Made by a program: the position numbers and the translations under genes
From: an uncultured Prevotella sp.
Lineage (GTDB): Bacteria; Bacteroidota; Bacteroidia; Bacteroidales; Bacteroidaceae
Assembly (NCBI GenBank): GCA_944320355.1
Contig: CALUHC010000035.1
Coordinates: 223,680-287,679, forward strand
DNA: 64,000 nt
Direction: 5' to 3'
Part shown: piece after piece, positions 8,473-17,976 of the stretch
Numbering within the stretch: position 1 is the stretch's first letter
How the letters are laid out: each line of letters opens with the position of its first letter
Notes under the pieces: generated by a model
Seen by the model: only the letters and a program-made list of their open reading frames with translations
What the model was told of the DNA's origin: nothing
The model's database searches: none

Positions 8473-10320
8473 ATGAAACAACGCTTTGTCTGGCTCATCA
8501 AGCTGTACATAATGTATATAGCCATCTTCGTGACGCAGAAGGTGGCGTTCTTCTATATCGACAGGCCGGCCGACGCGCACCACACGCTGTCCGACTGCCT
8601 CGCTTCGGTGGGCCACGGGCTGCTGCTCGACGTGCCGGTGGCGGGCTATCTCATCGCCCTGCCGCTGCTCGCCACTATGGCCACGGCGTGGTGGCCGCGC
8701 GCGGTGAGGCTCAGGGCGTGGGCCACGGCCTACCTTGCCGTGGTGGCCCTGGCGGCTTCGGTCATGTTCATGGTAGACCTCTCGCTCTATCCTTTCTGGC
8801 ATTTCAAGCTCGACGCCACCATATTCTATTACATGGACTCGCCGCGCGACGCGCTGGCCAGCGTCTCCGCGGGCTACGTCGCGCTGCGCCTGGCCGTCAT
8901 AGCGGCCTATACGGCACTGCTGCTGTGGTGCCTGCGCGCCGTCACCCCGCGCCTGCTGCGCCCCATAGGGCGGCTGAGGCACAGGCTGGCCTATACGCTC
9001 ACGGCCATAGTGGTCACCGTCCCGCTGGTCATCTCCATCCGCGGCGGGCTGGGAGAGAGCACGGCCAACATAGGCAAGGTGTACTTCTCTGACGACGAAT
9101 ACCTGAACCACGCGGCCATAAACCCGTGCTTCAGCCTGCTGGCATCGCTCGGCAAGGCCGAGAACTACGGCGAGGAGTTCAACTACTTCGCCGAGGACGA
9201 GCGCAAGAGCCTGTTCGAGGGCCTCTACCCGCAGACCGAGACGGACACCGTGAGCCTGCTCAACACCACGCGCCCCAACGTGCTCGTCATCCTCATGGAG
9301 GGCTTCGGCGGCCAGTTTGTCGAGGCCGTCAGCGGGCGCAAGCACATAGCCCCGTGCTACAACAGGCTGGCGCGGGAGGGCATCATCTTCACAAACTGCT
9401 ACTCCAACAGCTTCCGCACCGACCGCGGCACGGTGTCGTCGCTCAGCGGCTACCCCAGCTTCCCCACGCAGTCGGTGATGAAGCTGCCCATGAAGAGCCG
9501 CACGCTGCCATGCATTGCCGCCTCGCTCAACGCCGAGGGCTACCACAGCAGCTTCCTCTACGGCGGCGACATAAACTTCACTAATATGCAGAGCTACCTG
9601 CGCACGGGCGGCTATGCCTCGATAACGAGCGACGTAGACTTCAGCGCCTCGGAGCGCAAGGACAACCCCTGGGGCGTCAACGACGACGTGACCTTCAGCC
9701 GGCTGCTCGGCATGATAGCCGCCGAGAAGGCCGAGCCGTGGCACATCTGCTTCCTCACGCTGAGCAGCCACGAGCCTTGGCAGGTGCCCTACAGCCGCCT
9801 GGACGAGAAGATTCCCAACGCCTTCGCCTACACCGACCACTGCCTCGGGGCCTTCGTTGACAGCCTGAGGCGCACCCCGGCGTGGCAGAACCTGCTCATA
9901 GTCTGCCTGCCCGACCACGGATACCAGTACCCCGGCAACATAACCAGCGAGCAGCACCACCACAACACCATGCTCTGGACGGGCGGCGCGGTGAGGCAGC
10001 ACCGCGTGGTGACCACGCTGATGAACCAGAGCGACATGGCCGCCACGCTGCTCGGGCAGCTGCGCATACCCCACACGGAATACACGTTCAGCCGCGACGT
10101 GCTCAGCACCGGCTACACCTACCCCTTCGCTTTCTTCACATCGAAGGAGAACATTGGCTTCGCCGACAGCACCGGCCACACCGTCTACGACATCATTGGC
10201 GACAAGGTGGCCGAAGACTCCACCGCCGCCGGCCACGACCCCGCCGCCGCAACGGCCGCGCGGGTGAGCCGCAGCAAGGCCATACTGCAATCGTTCTACG
10301 ACGACCTCGGCCGCCGCTGA
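8473..10320 (+). CDS. LTA synthase family (sulfatase-fold) membrane enzyme
   Basis: This 615-residue protein has five predicted transmembrane helices in the first 200 residues and a large extracytoplasmic alkaline-phosphatase-superfamily domain after about residue 265. Metal-site and nucleophile motifs are visible: NVLVILMEGFGG, then FRTDRGT with the likely Thr nucleophile, later LSSHEPW and PDHGYQYPGN. The family transfers phospho-alcohol groups (glycerol phosphate or phosphoethanolamine) from lipids to envelope glycans. Gram-negative Bacteroidales lack lipoteichoic acid, so a phosphoglycerol or phosphoethanolamine transferase acting on surface polysaccharide or lipid is the better guess. 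A paralogue lies at 38934-40919. Confidence 0.85.
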   Translation: MKQRFVWLIKLYIMYIAIFVTQKVAFFYIDRPADAHHTLSDCLASVGHGLLLDVPVAGYLIALPLLATMATAWWPRAVRLRAWATAYLAVVALAASVMFMVDLSLYPFWHFKLDATIFYYMDSPRDALASVSAGYVALRLAVIAAYTALLLWCLRAVTPRLLRPIGRLRHRLAYTLTAIVVTVPLVISIRGGLGESTANIGKVYFSDDEYLNHAAINPCFSLLASLGKAENYGEEFNYFAEDERKSLFEGLYPQTETDTVSLLNTTRPNVLVILMEGFGGQFVEAVSGRKHIAPCYNRLAREGIIFTNCYSNSFRTDRGTVSSLSGYPSFPTQSVMKLPMKSRTLPCIAASLNAEGYHSSFLYGGDINFTNMQSYLRTGGYASITSDVDFSASERKDNPWGVNDDVTFSRLLGMIAAEKAEPWHICFLTLSSHEPWQVPYSRLDEKIPNAFAYTDHCLGAFVDSLRRTPAWQNLLIVCLPDHGYQYPGNITSEQHHHNTMLWTGGAVRQHRVVTTLMNQSDMAATLLGQLRIPHTEYTFSRDVLSTGYTYPFAFFTSKENIGFADSTGHTVYDIIGDKVAEDSTAAGHDPAAATAARVSRSKAILQSFYDDLGRR

Positions 10321-10567
10321 CACCGCGCCTGCCGCCCCGACAGCGCGCCAAAACGTTAACAAACGCTAACGAAAAGCCGGGGCAGGCACATGACTTTTTC
10401 TGAAACATTGACAAACGGAAATCGCAAAACAGAGCGTGAAACGGCCTCCGGCAACGCCGGGAGACCGTTTTTTTTGCGCCCGCCGAAGCCCGCCGCAACG
10501 CGAAACGGGCCGAAACGCCACCACCCCAACGCCTCGCAACAGCCGGAACGCACCCGAACGCAACGCG

Positions 10568-10646
10568 AAACGGCACATACAGGATGGCAAAACGGCACGT
10601 TTCAGAAAGCAAAACGGCACGTCTTGCAGCCCAAAACGGCACATTT
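10568..10646. repeat. 22-nt-pitch array, 4 units (family B)
   Basis: The 13-mers start at 10568, 10590, 10612 and 10634, all in the same direction (AAACGGCAC...). This copy is unusual because no unit is inverted, so only weak hairpins can form; only the exact 22-nt pitch is kept. Confidence 0.85.
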
Positions 10647-11044
10647 CGCAACGCCAAAAGGGGCAAGCAATTGCACAACGCGACCATACCGGCCGGCAAG
10701 CCACTGGCGCACAGCCGTTTGCGATTGCACATCCGTGGCTGCCGTATTTGCGGCCAAGAGCCCTTAATTTTGCGCAGACGGCCTTCTCGCGAGCCTTTCA
10801 CGCCCTCCGCCCCACCCGATGCGCCTCCATCGCTTTCAGTTTTTTTAACCTTAACCGGCCATTAAAGGCCAAAACGATTTCGCTCTGCCAGCGGGCAGAC
10901 TGGCTGCCGACTCTGTGAGACAAGCAACGGGCCACGCCTGGAGAAAGCGGCCGGCAAGACGCCGACAGGGAGACAAGAGAGTTTGGAGAGGCCGACACAA
11001 ACGCGGAAGCAAACGCCGTCGGCCAACATTTTTCCGCACTTTGT

Positions 11045-11076
11045 CTTGCTTTTCACCCCTTTTTGCCGTATCTTTG
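11045..11076 (+). promoter_or_regulatory. Promoter of the TlpA-like gene
   Basis: TATCTTTG at 11069-11076 has CTTG at 11045-11048 as a 3/4 -33 box with a 20-bp gap. The start codon is 75 bp downstream. Confidence 0.65.
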
Positions 11077-11151
11077 TGGAACGGGAGGAGAGGCCAGCGC
11101 GCCCCTGCCAGGCTTCCCGCAACCACAAAGACAAGACAAAGGAGAACGTAA

Positions 11152-12249
11152 ATGAAAGCAAGAAAGACCATTGCCGCGGCACTGCTCGCCGCGGCGGCCG
11201 TGGCGGCCAAAGGCCAGGACACCACCTACACCATAAGCGGCGCAGCCCCGGAGGGCGCGCGCATGATGTACCTCTATGCCGAAGACGACGACAGGGTGGA
11301 CAGCACCGCCGTGGACAACGGCAGATTCGGCTTCAGCGGCAAGCGCCCGCTCAACGCACTGCTCGCACTGACCGACGGGCACTACGGCTGGCACCTGTTC
11401 AACGACGGCACGCCCGTGGACATAGACCTGAGGCGCATGACCGTCAAGGCGTCGCCGCTCAACGGGCGGCTCTTTGCCGCCGGACGCTCGATGGACAGCA
11501 TCGACACGCGCGGAATGGCACTCTACAAGGAGTACGAGCGGGCTGCCGCCGACCGCAGCGAGGCCGGGCGCAAGCGCACGGCGGAGCTGTCAAGACAGTT
11601 CGCCGCGCTTGGCGACTCGATGGCGAGCACAGCCCTGCGCATCATCCACAGCAACAGGGACAACCTCATCCCAGTGTCACTGATCAGCCAGATGGCGCGA
11701 ACCTTCGACTACGAGACGCTGCGCGGCGTGCTCGACCCGGCCGCACCCTACTACAACCACCCCGCCCTGGCACGGGCAAAGGCCCTGCTGGGTGACGCCG
11801 AGCGCACGCTGGGCAACCGCCGACCCGGCCTGCAGTTCACCGACACCACGCTGCCCGACACGGCGGGCGTGGCGCGGCGGCTGAGCGAGTGGTGCGGCAA
11901 GGGCGGCTACGTGCTCATAGACTTCTGGGCCAGCTGGTGCGGCCCGTGCCGCATGGAAATGCCAAACGTGGTGGAAAACTACCGCAAGTATCGCGACAGG
12001 GGGTTCCAAGTGGTGGGCATATCGCTCGACAACAACGCCCGGGCGTGGCGCAAGGCCATAGCCGACATGCAAATGGAGTGGCCACAGCTGAGCGACCTGA
12101 AGGGCTGGCAGTCGGCAGCCGCCACGCTATACAGCGTGCGCTCCATCCCCGCCAGCATACTGATAGACGGCTCGGGAAAGATAGTCGCCACCGACCTGCG
12201 AGGCTCGCGGCTCGGCAAAAAACTGGAGGAAATCTACGGAAAGCAGTGA
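11152..12249 (+). CDS. TlpA-like thiol:disulfide oxidoreductase
   Basis: This 365-residue exported protein has a signal peptide (1-22), an N-terminal DUF4369-like beta domain (about 25-110), a helical linker, and a C-terminal TlpA/AhpC-type thioredoxin domain from about 225. The redox motif WCGPC has cysteines at 263 and 266. A SIPAS cis-proline segment near 332 completes the active site. It most likely reduces disulfides of periplasmic proteins. The domain order is that of Bacteroidales DUF4369-TlpA proteins. It has its own promoter and is followed by a hairpin repeat. Confidence 0.9.
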   Translation: MKARKTIAAALLAAAAVAAKGQDTTYTISGAAPEGARMMYLYAEDDDRVDSTAVDNGRFGFSGKRPLNALLALTDGHYGWHLFNDGTPVDIDLRRMTVKASPLNGRLFAAGRSMDSIDTRGMALYKEYERAAADRSEAGRKRTAELSRQFAALGDSMASTALRIIHSNRDNLIPVSLISQMARTFDYETLRGVLDPAAPYYNHPALARAKALLGDAERTLGNRRPGLQFTDTTLPDTAGVARRLSEWCGKGGYVLIDFWASWCGPCRMEMPNVVENYRKYRDRGFQVVGISLDNNARAWRKAIADMQMEWPQLSDLKGWQSAAATLYSVRSIPASILIDGSGKIVATDLRGSRLGKKLEEIYGKQ

Positions 12250-12279
12250 AACAGGAAGCAAAAAGACAAGAAGGTAAGA

Positions 12280-12441
12280 ATGAAGAGTTAGGAATTAAGA
12301 GTGAAGAGGTTAAGAAGTAAGAGTGAAGAGGTAAGAAGTAAGAGTTAAGAAAAATAGCTTTGACAACGGTCGGCACACTCCATCTGGCTTAAGGCTGGCA
12401 AAGCTATTTTTCTTAACTCTTAATTCTTACCTCTTAACTCA
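12280..12441. repeat. Hairpin repeat between TlpA and EFR1 genes (family A)
   Basis: A perfect 24-bp inverted repeat (12339-12362 with 12399-12422) contains AAAATAGCTTTG, the loop-border word of this family. It is flanked by more GTTAAGAGGTAAGAA words that extend the pairing loosely. The right arm covers the last codons and the stop codon of the EFR1 gene (LRGKN-stop), so the element defines the end of that protein. Confidence 0.85.
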
Positions 12442-13235
12442 AAGCCTTCCGGGAAAAAGGTTTCAGGCTCACGCCGGGCCGAGAACATGGCAGTGAACTT
12501 GGCCTTCACCTCATCGTAGAGCGCACCGGAGTACCTGCGGGCGTGCGACGGGCAGGCCACTATGCAGCGGCCGCACGAGATGCAGGCCGCACCGTCGGTG
12601 AGGTAAGGGCGGTCGGCGGGTATGGCGCCAGCCGGGCACTGCCCCGCGCACACCCCGCAACGGCTGCACTCATCCACAGAGGCGGCGGGATGCAGCGGCA
12701 GGCCGCCTGGCTCCTTGTACGGCCTGTGGCCCTTAACGGCCGGCGGCAGCACGCCCCCGAAACCGCGAGCAGACGCGATGAGCCTCGCGCAACCGTCGCC
12801 GAAGGCCGCCGCGCGGTTCATGTCATCACCGTCGGGGCGGCCTGCGCCCATGTCCGGAAAGATGGAGTGGCGGCCAATGAAGGCACCCGCCGCCACGACG
12901 CTGAAGCCACCGTCGCCCAGGATGTCGCAGAGTTCGAGCAGCGCGTCGTCATAGTCGCGGTTGCCATACACGCACACCGCCACCGCAGGCACGCCGTCGC
13001 CTCGCACGACCGAGAGCCGCTCGCGCGCCAACGCCGGCACCCGGCCGGCATAGACGGGCACCGCCGCAACGAGCACATCGCCACCGCCTACAGTCAGCGG
13101 GCCGCAACCGGCGCTGCCGTTGGTTATGTCGTGCTCGGCAACACTGCCGCCAAGCCGCGCCGACACCTGCCGGGCTATGGCGCGGGTAGTGTAAGTAGCA
13201 CTGAAAAAGGCTACGTGGACATTTCTTATTTCCAT
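12420..13235 (-). CDS. EFR1-type ferredoxin (flavodoxin fold plus 2[4Fe-4S])
   Basis: Starting at 13235 (MEIRNVHVAFFSATYTT) gives 271 residues. The upstream in-frame extension is rejected because it runs through untypical sequence. The N-terminal half is flavodoxin-like, with an FMN phosphate loop region ATYTTRAIARQV. The C-terminal third carries two 4Fe-4S motifs, CSRCGVCAGQCP and CISCGRCIVACP. EFR1 proteins are small electron carriers; partners are unknown. The C-terminal tail LRGKN is encoded by the arm of a repeat element. Confidence 0.88.
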   Translation of the reverse strand: MEIRNVHVAFFSATYTTRAIARQVSARLGGSVAEHDITNGSAGCGPLTVGGGDVLVAAVPVYAGRVPALARERLSVVRGDGVPAVAVCVYGNRDYDDALLELCDILGDGGFSVVAAGAFIGRHSIFPDMGAGRPDGDDMNRAAAFGDGCARLIASARGFGGVLPPAVKGHRPYKEPGGLPLHPAASVDECSRCGVCAGQCPAGAIPADRPYLTDGAACISCGRCIVACPSHARRYSGALYDEVKAKFTAMFSARREPETFFPEGFELRGKN

Positions 13236-13572
13236 ATATATGTTTGTTGGTTTGCTATTCAACACACGTTCCGCGGCAGTGCCGCCGCCCCGCGACGGCG
13301 ACGGCCCCAAAGAGCCGCCGGCGCGCCGGAATGGCATGGCCGGCGCACGCCGATACGCCATTACAAAGGTAGTGATTTGTTGGAAAAAACAAATCCGACA
13401 GGCAGACAAAATCGCCCGAAAAGCCATCCAGATATGCACAAATGGCATATAAGTGTGCATTTTCAGACGGTTTTTGCCCAAATTATTTGCATAAGTGGAT
13501 AAAAATTACTTACTTTGCAGCCGAATTTTTTGAGATTGGAAATCAATATTAACATTTTAAAAGTTATTAATC
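13236..13572. other. Intergenic region before acpP
   Basis: The divergent gap of 337 bp contains only the acpP promoter (13486-13517) and a GC-rich self-complementary stretch near 13315-13360. No gene or repeat of the dispersed families is seen. Confidence 0.55.
13486..13517 (+). promoter_or_regulatory. acpP promoter
   Basis: TTTG at 13486-13489 and TTACTTTG at 13510-13517 have a 20-bp gap. The -7 box differs from TAnnTTTG only at the second base. The start codon is 55 bp downstream. Confidence 0.65.
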
Positions 13573-13809
13573 ATGTCAGAAATTGAATCTAAAGTAAAGG
13601 CAATCATCGTGGACAAACTTGGTGTTGACGAGGCAGAAGTAAAGCCGGAGGCAAGTTTCACTAACGATCTTGGTGCAGACTCTTTGGACACCGTTGAGCT
13701 TATCATGGAGTTCGAGAAGGAGTTCGGCGTTTCCATCCCCGACGACAAGGCCGAGAAGATTACCACCGTTGGTGATGCCGTTGCCTACATTGAGGAGAAC
13801 GCAAAATAA
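13573..13809 (+). CDS. acpP: Acyl carrier protein
   Basis: This 78-residue acidic helical protein carries growing acyl chains in type II fatty acid synthesis. The phosphopantetheine site is S37 within GADSLDTVE. Length and sequence are standard. It lies 116 bp upstream of fabF, so acpP, fabF and rnc form the widely conserved gene order and probably one transcript from the promoter at 13486. Confidence 0.98.
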   Translation: MSEIESKVKAIIVDKLGVDEAEVKPEASFTNDLGADSLDTVELIMEFEKEFGVSIPDDKAEKITTVGDAVAYIEENAK

Positions 13810-13925
13810 ATTTCTTACACCAATCCGGGGAATTGGGAAATGGACAGCCACGGTTGCCGACGCTCCACTTGGGCCGGCAGGGCGATGGTTTCCATTTCCG
13901 AATTCTCCTTTTTCAATTTTAAAAC

Positions 13926-15194
13926 ATGGAACTGAAAAGAGTAGTTGTAACGGGACTCGGGGCTGTTACCCCTGTCGGCAACACTCCCGAGGAGACCTGG
14001 AACAACATGGTCAACGGAGTGAGCGGCGCGGCTCCCATTACATTATTTGACGCTTCCAAGTTCAAGACCCAGTTTGCCTGCGAGGTGAAGAACCTCAATG
14101 TCAACGAATACATAGACCGCAAGGAGGCCCGCAAGATGGATCGCTACACCCAGCTGGCCTTCATCTCTGCCATACAGGCAGTGAAAGACAGCGGCATGGA
14201 CTTGGAGAGCGTGGACAAGAACCGCGTCGGGGTGATCTTCGGCGTGGGCATCGGAGGAATAAAGACCTTCGAAGACGAGGTTGGGTACTACGGGGCGCAC
14301 AAGGAAGACGGCCCGAAGTTCAACCCGTTCTTCATCCCCAAGATGATAGCCGACATAGCCGCAGGCCAGATTTCGATACACTTCGGATTCCACGGGCCCA
14401 ACTATGCCACCACATCGGCGTGCGCATCGTCGACCAACGCGCTTGCCGACGCATTCAACCAGCTGCGCCTCGGCAAGGCAGATGTAATCGTTGCCGGAGG
14501 CGCCGAGGCCGCCATCTGCGCCTGCGGCGTTGGCGGATTCAACGCCATGCACGCCCTCTCCACACGCAATGACGACCCCGAGCACGCCTCGCGCCCCTTC
14601 AGCGCCAGCCGCGACGGCTTCATAATGGGCGAGGGAGCAGGCTGCCTCATACTTGAGGAGCTGGAACACGCCAAGGCGCGCGGAGCCAAGATTTACGCCG
14701 AGATGGTGGGCGAGGGAGCGAGCGCCGACGCATACCACATCACGGCATCCCACCCCGAGGGGCTCGGAGCCAAGCTCGTGATGGAGAACGCGCTGGCCGA
14801 CGCCGGGCTGAGACCTGAGGACATAGACTACATCAACGTGCACGGCACATCCACACCCGTGGGCGACGTGTCGGAGGCCAAGGCCATAAAGCAGGTGTTC
14901 GGCGACGCCGCCTACAAGCTGAACATCAGCTCCACCAAGTCGATGACGGGCCACCTGCTCGGCGCGGCAGGCGCCGTGGAGGCCATGGCGAGCGTGCTCG
15001 CAATAAAGAACGACATCGTTCCCCCGACCATCAACCACGAGGAGGGCGACAACGACCCCGACATTGACTACGAGCTTAACTTCACTTTCAACAAAGCACA
15101 GAAGCGCGTGGTGCGCGCCGCGATGAGCAACACGTTCGGGTTCGGCGGACACAACGCCTGCGTGATATTCAAGAAGTATGACGCTGAGCAATAA
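13926..15194 (+). CDS. fabF: Beta-ketoacyl-ACP synthase II
   Basis: This 422-residue condensing enzyme elongates acyl-ACP with malonyl-ACP. The catalytic triad is visible: C166 in TTSACASST, H306 in VHGTST, and H343 in TGHLLGAAGA. The length is normal for FabF. It sits between acpP and rnc and overlaps rnc by 17 bp, which suggests translational coupling. Confidence 0.97.
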   Translation: MELKRVVVTGLGAVTPVGNTPEETWNNMVNGVSGAAPITLFDASKFKTQFACEVKNLNVNEYIDRKEARKMDRYTQLAFISAIQAVKDSGMDLESVDKNRVGVIFGVGIGGIKTFEDEVGYYGAHKEDGPKFNPFFIPKMIADIAAGQISIHFGFHGPNYATTSACASSTNALADAFNQLRLGKADVIVAGGAEAAICACGVGGFNAMHALSTRNDDPEHASRPFSASRDGFIMGEGAGCLILEELEHAKARGAKIYAEMVGEGASADAYHITASHPEGLGAKLVMENALADAGLRPEDIDYINVHGTSTPVGDVSEAKAIKQVFGDAAYKLNISSTKSMTGHLLGAAGAVEAMASVLAIKNDIVPPTINHEEGDNDPDIDYELNFTFNKAQKRVVRAAMSNTFGFGGHNACVIFKKYDAEQ

Positions 15195-16236
15195 CTTGAT
15201 AGACAGAATAAAGCTCCCTTTCCGCAAGGACAAGGAGCTTTTTTCTTCGCTCTACGCCATATTGGGCTTCTATCCGCGCCACATTGAGTACTACAAGCTC
15301 GCGCTCATGCACAAGAGCGTGTCCAAGCGCAACGCCAAGGGCAAGCCGCTGAACAACGAGAGGCTTGAGTTCCTGGGCGACGCGATACTCGACGCCGTGG
15401 TGGGAGACATCGTCTACCGCCACTTCGAGGGCAAGCGCGAGGGCTTCCTGACCAACACGAGGAGCAAGCTCGTGCAGCGCGAGACGCTGAACCGCCTCGC
15501 CCAGGAGATGGGCATCGACCAGCTCATACTCACGTCGACGCGCTCCTGCTCGCACAACAGCTACATGGGGGGCAACGCCTTCGAGGCTCTCGTGGGCGCG
15601 ATATACCTCGACCGGGGCTACAACTCGTGCATGAGGTTCATGCAGAGGCGCATACTGTCGCAACTGATAAATATAGACAAGGTGGCATACAAGGAGGTGA
15701 ACTTCAAGAGCAAGCTCATAGAGTGGAGCCAGAAGAACCGCGTCAAGCTCGAATTCGCCCTCGCGAGCCAGGGCAAGGAGGAGAAAGGCAGCCCCGTGTT
15801 CGTGTACAAGGCCGTGCTTGAGGGCCTTGAGGCCGGCACAGGCAAGGGTTACTCAAAGAAAGAAAGCCAGCAGCTGGCGTCGAAGGAGGCACTGCAGAAA
15901 CTCCGACGCGAGCCGCAATTCATCGACGCCGTGTTCGCCGCCAAGGGCAACAGGACAAAGATGGAGGAGGAACCGGTGTCGAACGTGCCGTCCACAGAGG
16001 TGAAGGACGACTTCATAATACCCCGGAACACCGCGCCGCAACCAAGGCGCGAGACCCGCGCCAAGGAGAACTGGCGGGAGGACATGAAGCAACCCGAGAC
16101 GAAGAAACAGGCAGAGGAAAAGGCAGGCGACGACGAGTTCGACCTGTCGGACATCACGGCCACGCCAAAGGAAATGTCGAAAGAAGACATAATAGCCATG
16201 GCCGAGGCAGCCGCATTTGCCGGGAACGAAAGCTGA
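15178..16236 (+). CDS. rnc: Ribonuclease III with a C-terminal extension
   Basis: This 352-residue double-strand-specific endoribonuclease processes rRNA and structured RNAs. The catalytic signature NNERLEFLGDAILDAVV lies near residue 60. The second acidic site is in the GNAFEALVGAIYLDRG segment, and a dsRNA-binding domain follows to about residue 245 (KGYSKKESQQLASKEAL). The last 100 or so residues are a charged, low-complexity tail rich in Lys, Glu and Pro that ordinary RNase III lacks. The start lies inside the end of fabF (17-bp overlap). Confidence 0.95.
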   Translation: MTLSNNLIDRIKLPFRKDKELFSSLYAILGFYPRHIEYYKLALMHKSVSKRNAKGKPLNNERLEFLGDAILDAVVGDIVYRHFEGKREGFLTNTRSKLVQRETLNRLAQEMGIDQLILTSTRSCSHNSYMGGNAFEALVGAIYLDRGYNSCMRFMQRRILSQLINIDKVAYKEVNFKSKLIEWSQKNRVKLEFALASQGKEEKGSPVFVYKAVLEGLEAGTGKGYSKKESQQLASKEALQKLRREPQFIDAVFAAKGNRTKMEEEPVSNVPSTEVKDDFIIPRNTAPQPRRETRAKENWREDMKQPETKKQAEEKAGDDEFDLSDITATPKEMSKEDIIAMAEAAAFAGNES

Positions 16237-16345
16237 CGCGCAGCCGGAACCCAGCCGCCGGAACCAAAACAGGCAGGCTGCGGGACACAGGCGTGAACGC
16301 ACGCACTAACACATTGTAAATCAACGACATACATATTGCTTTGCG

Positions 16346-16424
16346 AAACGTGCCGTTTCGCCCTCTGAAACGACCCGTTTCAGGCGGCGAAACGGCACGT
16401 TTCGCGTCATAAAACGGCACGTTT
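16346..16424. repeat. 22-nt-pitch array, 4 units (family B)
   Basis: Units start at 16346, 16368, 16390 and 16412, with central triplets TGC, ACC, GCA and GCA. The array lies in the gap between the convergent rnc and MATE genes. An ATTGTAAATCAACG flank and TTGC lie immediately before the first unit, as in other copies. Confidence 0.9.
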
Positions 16425-16518
16425 CGCAAAGCCGAACACAAAGCACCGGTTTCCGATGCGCCCCCGCAGACCGGACAACCGCCAGCCGACCACCTCACGC
16501 CGGCATAGCCGTCACCGC

Positions 16519-17892
16519 TCAACGAGGCGCGCCGGCCGCCACCCTCGCCGCCTCCTCCCTGCGCCGCAGGTGGCGGTAGAGCAGCACCATGCATGGCACG
16601 AGAAACACATCGGCGGCCACCCAAGCCACAGGGTCGCCGTAGCACACGCCGAGAAACGCCAGCGCAGGCACCAGCCAGAGGCTCACCCCGCAGCGCGCCA
16701 CCATCTCCATCACGCCCGAGAGCATGGACAGCGAGCTGTAGCCCAGGCCCTGGATGCTGTAGCGCAGCACCGTGAGCAGCCCCAGGGCGGGATAGAAGTA
16801 GTTGGATATGCGCATATACATGGCGGCGTTGCTGATGATTTCCGTCTCGCCGGCACTGACGAACAGCATCATCATCTCCTCGGCGAAAGGCAGTATCAGG
16901 GCCAGCGTGATGAGGAAATACACGGCCGTTATCTTCATGGCCGAGCGCACCCCGAGCGCCACCCGGGCCACCTTGTGCGCCCCGATGTTCTGCCCGCAGT
17001 ATGTGGCCATGGCCACGCCGATGTTCTCGAAGACGCAGGTGAAGAGGTACTTGACGCGCATCGAGGCCGTGAAGGCGGCCACATATACCGTGCCGAGGGC
17101 GTTGTTGGCACTCTGCAGCATGATGCTGCCAATGGCCGTTATGGAGAACTGCAGCCCCATGGGCAGCCCGCTGGCCAGCAGCGTGGCGGCCTTCTTGTGG
17201 TCGTAGGCGCGCTCGTCGGCACGGGGGATGAGCACGTCCATCTTGCGCTTTATGTATGTGTAGCACATATATCCCGACGCGGCCTGCGACAGCATCGTGG
17301 CCAGGCCCACGCCCTCCACGCCGAGCCGCATCCCGATGATGAACAGGAAGTCGAGCAGGATGTTCACAATCGACGAGAAGATGAGGAAGTAGAATGGCTG
17401 CTTGGAGTTGCCCAGGGCGCGAATGAAGCCAGCCAGCAGGTTGTAGGTGATGGTGAACGGTATGGCCGCGAACTGCAATATAAGAAAGGTGTAGGCATCG
17501 CCGAAAATCTCTTTCGGCGTGTTCACCATCCGCAATATGGGCGAGCAGAGGGCGCAGGTGGCCATGGTTATCACCACGGCGATGACCGCCGCTATGCGCA
17601 CGGCGTTGGCAACGTAGCGGCGCATGGCCGCAAAGTCCTTGGCACCGAAGGCCTGCGCCACAGGAATGGCGAAGCCGCTGCACGCCCCGTTGCAGAATCC
17701 CATGATGAGGAACATTATCGACGCCGACGCGCCCACGGCCGCAAGGGCTCCCACACCCACAAAGCGGCCCACAATGGCAGCGTCGATTATGAGGTACATC
17801 TGCTGCAGGATGTAGCCGCACACCAGCGGAACAGCAAACTTGAGTATGTCGCGCGTGGGCGACCCCGTGGTCATGTCATTGATGTTAGCCAT
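16519..17892 (-). CDS. MATE family efflux transporter
   Basis: This 457-residue membrane protein has twelve predicted helices in two similar halves, the MatE layout. The N-terminus reads GSPTRDILKFAVPLVCGYILQ, typical of DinF/NorM-like Bacteroidales exporters that extrude cations or drugs in exchange for Na+ or H+. The substrate is unknown. The gene stands alone: a factor-independent terminator lies between it and the upstream GT2 gene. Confidence 0.9.
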   Translation of the reverse strand: MANINDMTTGSPTRDILKFAVPLVCGYILQQMYLIIDAAIVGRFVGVGALAAVGASASIMFLIMGFCNGACSGFAIPVAQAFGAKDFAAMRRYVANAVRIAAVIAVVITMATCALCSPILRMVNTPKEIFGDAYTFLILQFAAIPFTITYNLLAGFIRALGNSKQPFYFLIFSSIVNILLDFLFIIGMRLGVEGVGLATMLSQAASGYMCYTYIKRKMDVLIPRADERAYDHKKAATLLASGLPMGLQFSITAIGSIMLQSANNALGTVYVAAFTASMRVKYLFTCVFENIGVAMATYCGQNIGAHKVARVALGVRSAMKITAVYFLITLALILPFAEEMMMLFVSAGETEIISNAAMYMRISNYFYPALGLLTVLRYSIQGLGYSSLSMLSGVMEMVARCGVSLWLVPALAFLGVCYGDPVAWVAADVFLVPCMVLLYRHLRRREEAARVAAGAPR

Positions 17893-17976
17893 AGCTTCCG
17901 TTATCCTAAAAACCGCGCAAAGTTACTTCCTTTTGCCGAAGCTGGCCGCCTGCCGCGCGTTAAAGATGTTGAAAGA

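Larger units (their letters stand above)
10321..11151. other. Large intergenic region before the TlpA gene
   Basis: I see no credible gene in these 831 bp. The region holds a four-unit family B array (10568-10646). A structured segment at about 10875-10965 resembles one inside the MITE-like element at 24939-25128: both contain TTTCGC(C/T)CTGCCAGCGG and GCCGGCAAGACG. A promoter for the next gene lies at 11045-11076. An isolated TAATTTTG at 10765 lacks a well-placed -33 box. Confidence 0.6.

Noticed and set aside
8452-10362. 636-codon minus-strand frame opposite the sulfatase-fold gene
   Set aside because: It has a valine, histidine and glycine-rich composition without domains; it is the antisense of a clear membrane enzyme in GC-rich DNA.
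10568-10646. Regular short repeats as a CRISPR array
   Set aside because: The units are 13 nt with 9-nt spacers, too short for CRISPR, and the spacers are themselves partly palindromic; no cas genes are present.
10390-10918. Overlapping frames encoding basic peptides (AKRHVSESKTARL type)
   Set aside because: The same peptide patterns appear at every 22-nt array in whichever frame is open; they are translations of the repeat, without start context.
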